NCBI GenBank assembly: GCA_027073945.1
Contig: JALTEL010000212.1
Coordinates: 1 to 9,132 of the forward strand
Direction: 5' to 3'
Length of the DNA stretch: 9,132 bases
DNA from: Caldifarciminota bacterium
Lineage (GTDB): Bacteria; WOR-3; Hydrothermia; UBA1063; CAJXJZ01
Below are positions 6,509-9,132 of the stretch, one piece after another. Made by a program: the position numbers and the translations under genes. Under the pieces are notes generated by a model. The model was not told where the DNA came from, did no database searches, and was given only the letters and a program-made list of their open reading frames with translations. The stretch's first letter is position 1, and the number at the start of each line of letters is the position of its first letter.

Positions 6509-8517
6509 TAATCAAACAATTGACAGTATGTAATTTCAAAAATTTCCAAGGGACTCACTCCATAGAGCTAGATGTAGATCAGAATAATGCTAAAAACATC
6601 ATACTAATTGGAGGGGCCAATGGCTCCGGTAAAACCACCCTTCTCGAAGCAGTTCGACTCTGCTTATTTGGACGAAAAGCAATAGACCCTTCGCTCCCTA
6701 ACAGAGAATATGAACAGTTCATCATATCTATAAAAAATAAGAGAGCCACAAAAAAGAGAGATCACAGTTTTTTCGTTCAGCTTGATATCGATCTAGAAAC
6801 AAACCCGGGTGGTTTCCCTCTAACAATAAAAAGGTCGTGGGACATTAAGAAAAAAAGGGTAATAGAGAACTTTCGCTTATTGCATAGAGGAGAGCCGTTG
6901 GAATACATACCAGAGGAGTACTGGGAAGATTACATACTTTCACTTATTCCTCTCCACGTATCAGATTTTTTCTTCTTTGATGGGGAGAAAGTGAAGTCAT
7001 TAGCTGTAGGTGACCAAGCAGACAAAATCCTCCGAGAATCCATCAAAGACTTAGTAGGTTTAAACCTGTATGAATCTCTATCTCGTGATTTAACCGCTTT
7101 AAAGAGCAAAATAGCCAGACGGAACATTTCAAAGGAGGATATTAATAAGGAATTGGAGAAAAAAGAGAAAGTCCAAGCAGCATTGGAAAAGGATATTAAT
7201 ACTCTGAAAAAAACACTGAAGAAGAACTTAACCAAGCTTGAAGAGCTTAAAAAACAAAAGACACAATTAGAGAAAGAACTGAAGAAAAAAGCAGGCGCAT
7301 TTGCCCGTGAGAGAGAAAAGCAAGAGAGGCTTTTAATAAAGAAAAAAGAAGAAATCGACAAAGTAAACGATGAAATAAAGGAACTCTGTGGCAGTTATTT
7401 ACCATTTATTATTGCGGCTCCGCTCTGTAATGAACTGGTCCAACAGATTAAGAAAGAAAAGCAAACCAAGGAGATATTGTCCACTAAAAAAGTGTGGTAT
7501 GGACTTGAAGAAGATTTTATTAAACAATTCGAAAAACGGAAAAAAATTGAGGAAAATCTCGATGAGCAAGAAATGAAATTAGTGAAAACCGAGCTTAAAA
7601 AGACGTTTAGCACTCTGCTAAAGAACATAGAGAAACAAGCTGAGCGAGAAAAAATCATCCATGACCTTTCGCCCTCCGAGGTGAATAGAATAGATACTTT
7701 TTTGTCTCAAATTGATAAGGACATTAAAACTCACTTAATTAGGGAGCTAAAAAAGCGTGAGAGATGTCTCCTCCAAGCAAAAAAAATTAAAGAAAAATTG
7801 AGGCAGGTTCCCGATGAGAGTTTTGTAGGAGAATACATCAAACAACTCTCGGCCATTGATACTGAAAAGGAATTATTGACATCAGAGAACGAACAGATAA
7901 GAAATCAAATAGACGAACTAGGTGGCGAACTCGCTCTAATTAAGGAAGAAATCGCTTCAATAGAAGAAAAAATCGATGTAACTATAGAAGATGAAGAGAA
8001 AAAGAACCTGTGTGATGCGATTAATAGAGCAATTGCTGATTTCACTAGAGAGATGATCAAACATGGAACAAAGAAACTTGAAGAAATTGTCACCGAAAAA
8101 TACAAAGAACTAGCAAACAAAGATGACATGGTGGAAAAAATCCTAATAAACCCTTCTGATTTCTCTACTGAGTTGGTAGATTATAACGGTTTAACTGTCA
8201 AAAAAGAGAATATATCTGCCGGAGAAAAAGAAATCTACGCCATAGCTATCCTTTGGGGCCTAGCGAAAATATCCAATCTAAGAATACCTATGATAATTGA
8301 CTCCCCCCTCGCAAAACTTGACAACAGCCATGTGATGAACATCATCACAAACTTCTTCCCGAACGCTTCCAATCAAGTCATCATCTTATCTCATGATCGA
8401 GAGATAACCAAAAAAGAACTCAGCAAATTAAAACCACATGTTTTCACCACCTATACATTGAACCACAACCCTCTAAACAAAATCCAAAGAGGCTACTTCG
8501 AAGGGAGGGAGAGATAA
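6505..8517 (+). CDS. dndD: DndD, SMC/RecF-like ATPase of DNA phosphorothioation
   Basis: DndD is the ATPase that works with DndC and DndE, thought to open or nick DNA for sulfur insertion. The 670-residue protein has Walker A GANGSGKT at 37-44, the family motif FFFFDGEK with FDGE at 158-161, long Lys/Glu-rich coiled coils on both sides of a hinge near 290-330, the ABC signature SAGEKE at 571-576, Walker B with DSPLAKLD at 599-606, and a switch histidine at 630 in LSHDRE. The hinge carries isolated Cys295 and Cys308 rather than a CxxC zinc hook. ATG at 6505 overlaps the dndC stop by 4 nt, with GGAG at 6494-6497 upstream. It shares head motifs with the ATPase at 2451-4403, so the island carries two distantly related copies of this ATPase type. 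Confidence 0.92.
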   Translation: MIIKQLTVCNFKNFQGTHSIELDVDQNNAKNIILIGGANGSGKTTLLEAVRLCLFGRKAIDPSLPNREYEQFIISIKNKRATKKRDHSFFVQLDIDLETNPGGFPLTIKRSWDIKKKRVIENFRLLHRGEPLEYIPEEYWEDYILSLIPLHVSDFFFFDGEKVKSLAVGDQADKILRESIKDLVGLNLYESLSRDLTALKSKIARRNISKEDINKELEKKEKVQAALEKDINTLKKTLKKNLTKLEELKKQKTQLEKELKKKAGAFAREREKQERLLIKKKEEIDKVNDEIKELCGSYLPFIIAAPLCNELVQQIKKEKQTKEILSTKKVWYGLEEDFIKQFEKRKKIEENLDEQEMKLVKTELKKTFSTLLKNIEKQAEREKIIHDLSPSEVNRIDTFLSQIDKDIKTHLIRELKKRERCLLQAKKIKEKLRQVPDESFVGEYIKQLSAIDTEKELLTSENEQIRNQIDELGGELALIKEEIASIEEKIDVTIEDEEKKNLCDAINRAIADFTREMIKHGTKKLEEIVTEKYKELANKDDMVEKILINPSDFSTELVDYNGLTVKKENISAGEKEIYAIAILWGLAKISNLRIPMIIDSPLAKLDNSHVMNIITNFFPNASNQVIILSHDREITKKELSKLKPHVFTTYTLNHNPLNKIQRGYFEGRER

Positions 8518-8901
8518 ATGGCAAATAAACTCAAGATCTCAACCGAACGCTCAAAACAATTAGAATTTCTCTCCACTCGCCTTGGTCTAAGAAGAAACAT
8601 AATCTGCCGATTAGCTATAGGTCGTTCTCTTATAGAACCCTCTTCGGTTTCTGGATATAAATCTAAAGACAGCTCTGGAACCGAGTTTAATAGATATACA
8701 CTCACTGGTGATTTAGATGACGTTTACAAAGCTCTAGTAATTCAACACGAAAAGAAAAGAATGAGCGACGAAGATTTTTTTGCAAAATACCTTAGAAACC
8801 ATATCGAACGAGGCATTGAAATCCTATATGAGGAGTATCAGAAAGTAAACTCACCAATAGAGTTTATAGTTAGGCTTGTTGAAATCAATTCAGTTTTGTA
8901 G
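8518..8901 (+). CDS. dndE: DndE, small DNA-binding subunit of DNA phosphorothioation
   Basis: The 127-residue product matches the DndE pattern: KLKISTERSKQLEFLSTRLG, then LRRNIICRLAIGRSL (24-38), a loop and SGTEFNRYTLTGD (53-65), followed by the helical C-terminal part with a conserved HIERGIEIL. DndE of bacteria is reported to form a tetramer with a basic surface that binds nicked DNA. It begins directly after the dndD stop codon, with GGGAGG at 8503-8508 as ribosome site, and is last in the operon. Its final bases overlap, on the other strand, the end of the truncated trm5 remnant. No terminator hairpin or T-run of note follows the stop. Confidence 0.9.
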   Translation: MANKLKISTERSKQLEFLSTRLGLRRNIICRLAIGRSLIEPSSVSGYKSKDSSGTEFNRYTLTGDLDDVYKALVIQHEKKRMSDEDFFAKYLRNHIERGIEILYEEYQKVNSPIEFIVRLVEINSVL

Positions 8902-8973
8902 ATTTGGTGTAGTTCGGAGCGCTTCCGCATCGCTCTTCTTCACCTTTATGCCGGTGGATTTCAATGATATCAC
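8890..8973 (-). pseudogene. Truncated 5' remnant of the trm5-like gene (27 codons)
   Basis: On the minus strand a GTG at 8971-8973 opens the frame VISLKSTGIKVKKSDAEALR, matching the intact left copy except for Ser-Asp in place of Asn-Glu. After Arg20 the match ends and the frame runs TTPNLQN into a TGA inside the end of dndE. The remnant keeps its own TATA-like element (9005-9011). If the neighbouring gene was once continuous here, this is its original 5' end, cut off by the island; if not, it is a duplicated copy. A peptide of 27 residues is unlikely to be functional. Confidence 0.75.
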
Positions 8974-9009
8974 CGAATATCCGGAATCAGCAGGAGGAGA
9001 AGGGTATTA
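8915..9009. repeat. Right copy of the ~95-bp imperfect direct repeat
   Basis: Matches 169-263 without gaps, with 7 mismatches counted by eye. The island side of the boundary is close to 8914, and the chromosome side close to 9009. Immediately outside, at 9011, a perfect inverted repeat begins. The 7% divergence argues against a recent exact duplication and fits either an old event or recombination between related but not identical sequences. Confidence 0.85.
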
Positions 9010-9011
9010 TA
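9005..9011 (-). promoter_or_regulatory. TATA-like element of the remnant trm5 5' end
   Basis: The minus strand reads TATAATA at the same distance from the remnant GTG as the TTTAATA element in the left copy. It is the better TATA match of the two. If active it would now drive antisense transcription into dndE. Confidence 0.4.
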
Positions 9012-9052
9012 GTCAGAGACATAACTTTCTAAACTAATGAATGTCTCTGACT
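9011..9052. repeat. Perfect 12-bp inverted repeat outside the right boundary
   Basis: AGTCAGAGACAT (9011-9022) is the exact reverse complement of ATGTCTCTGACT (9041-9052), separated by 18 nt. It begins two bases after the direct repeat ends. It could be a hairpin in RNA, a regulator or recombinase site, or part of a small hairpin element together with the next inverted repeat. There is no T-run, so it is not an obvious terminator. Confidence 0.8.
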
Positions 9053-9054
9053 AG

Positions 9055-9121
9055 CAGTCGCTGACCTGATAAAAAAGCCATTTGCACAAATCGTAAGTTA
9101 ACAAAGTCAGGTCGGCGACTG
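9055..9121. repeat. 15-bp near-perfect inverted repeat next to the first
   Basis: CAGTCGCTGACCTGA (9055-9069) pairs with TCAGGTCGGCGACTG (9107-9121), with one non-Watson-Crick position that would be a G-U pair in RNA. The arms are 37 nt apart. The two inverted repeats are 2 nt from each other, giving a block of tandem hairpins at the window edge. A small RNA, a non-autonomous hairpin element or the ends of a larger repeat are all possible; no encoded protein is seen. Confidence 0.7.
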
Positions 9122-9132
9122 TAAAGCTTTAC

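Noticed and set aside
6930..7361. Minus-strand open frame of 143 codons opposite the dndD coiled coil
   Set aside because: Its Ser/Phe-rich product is the antisense of Lys/Glu-rich coiled-coil codons.
9011..9121. CRISPR repeats or a C/D-box small RNA
   Set aside because: Only two different inverted repeats, no repeat-spacer periodicity, and no C box (RTGATGA) on either strand.

Overview
The window looks like an archaeal chromosome segment carrying a compact DNA-phosphorothioation (Dnd) defence island of about 8.65 kb. Three things point to Archaea: a textbook archaeal promoter (BRE-like CAAAAGG followed by TATAAATA at 4886-4900), Shine-Dalgarno sequences of the GGGGGTGAT type, and a flanking minus-strand gene whose N-terminus resembles archaeal Trm5 (tRNA m1G37 methyltransferase). 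I cannot name the genus; a euryarchaeon is a guess. Base composition differs between parts: the first 60 bases, in the trm5-like gene, are 31/60 G+C, whereas a sample line inside the island (8041-8100) is 20/60.

Layout. Bases 1-227 (minus) hold the start of the trm5-like gene, which runs off the left edge. Bases 264-503 are a leader with no convincing gene. A plus-strand effector-like operon follows (504-4855): an HKD/PLD nuclease-SF2 helicase, a 63-aa protein, a 650-aa SMC/DndD-like ATPase and a 150-aa protein, with junctions overlapping by 1 to 8 nt. A promoter in the 89-bp gap at 4856-4944 starts the modification operon (4945-8901): a ribbon-helix-helix protein, then dndC, dndD and dndE. 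dndA and dndB are absent from the window. The right end (8902-9132) holds a second, truncated copy of the trm5 5' end and two hairpin-forming inverted repeats.

How it probably works. DndC (PP-loop, Fe-S type), DndD (ATPase) and DndE would place phosphorothioates in host DNA, with sulfur from a cysteine desulfurase or another donor encoded elsewhere. The upstream four genes would act against unmodified invading DNA, with the HKD-helicase and the SMC-like ATPase as the likely active parts. The RHH protein is the obvious candidate regulator, in the place where bacterial clusters often have DndB.

Most notable is the boundary structure. A roughly 95-bp imperfect direct repeat (169-263 and 8915-9009, 7 mismatches by eye) flanks the island. 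It covers the trm5-like promoter and about the first 20 codons. The island therefore appears to sit inside the 5' end of a housekeeping gene, with one copy keeping the gene intact and the other left as a 27-codon remnant. No integrase or transposase is visible. All assignments are from reading motifs by eye; no database search was run.
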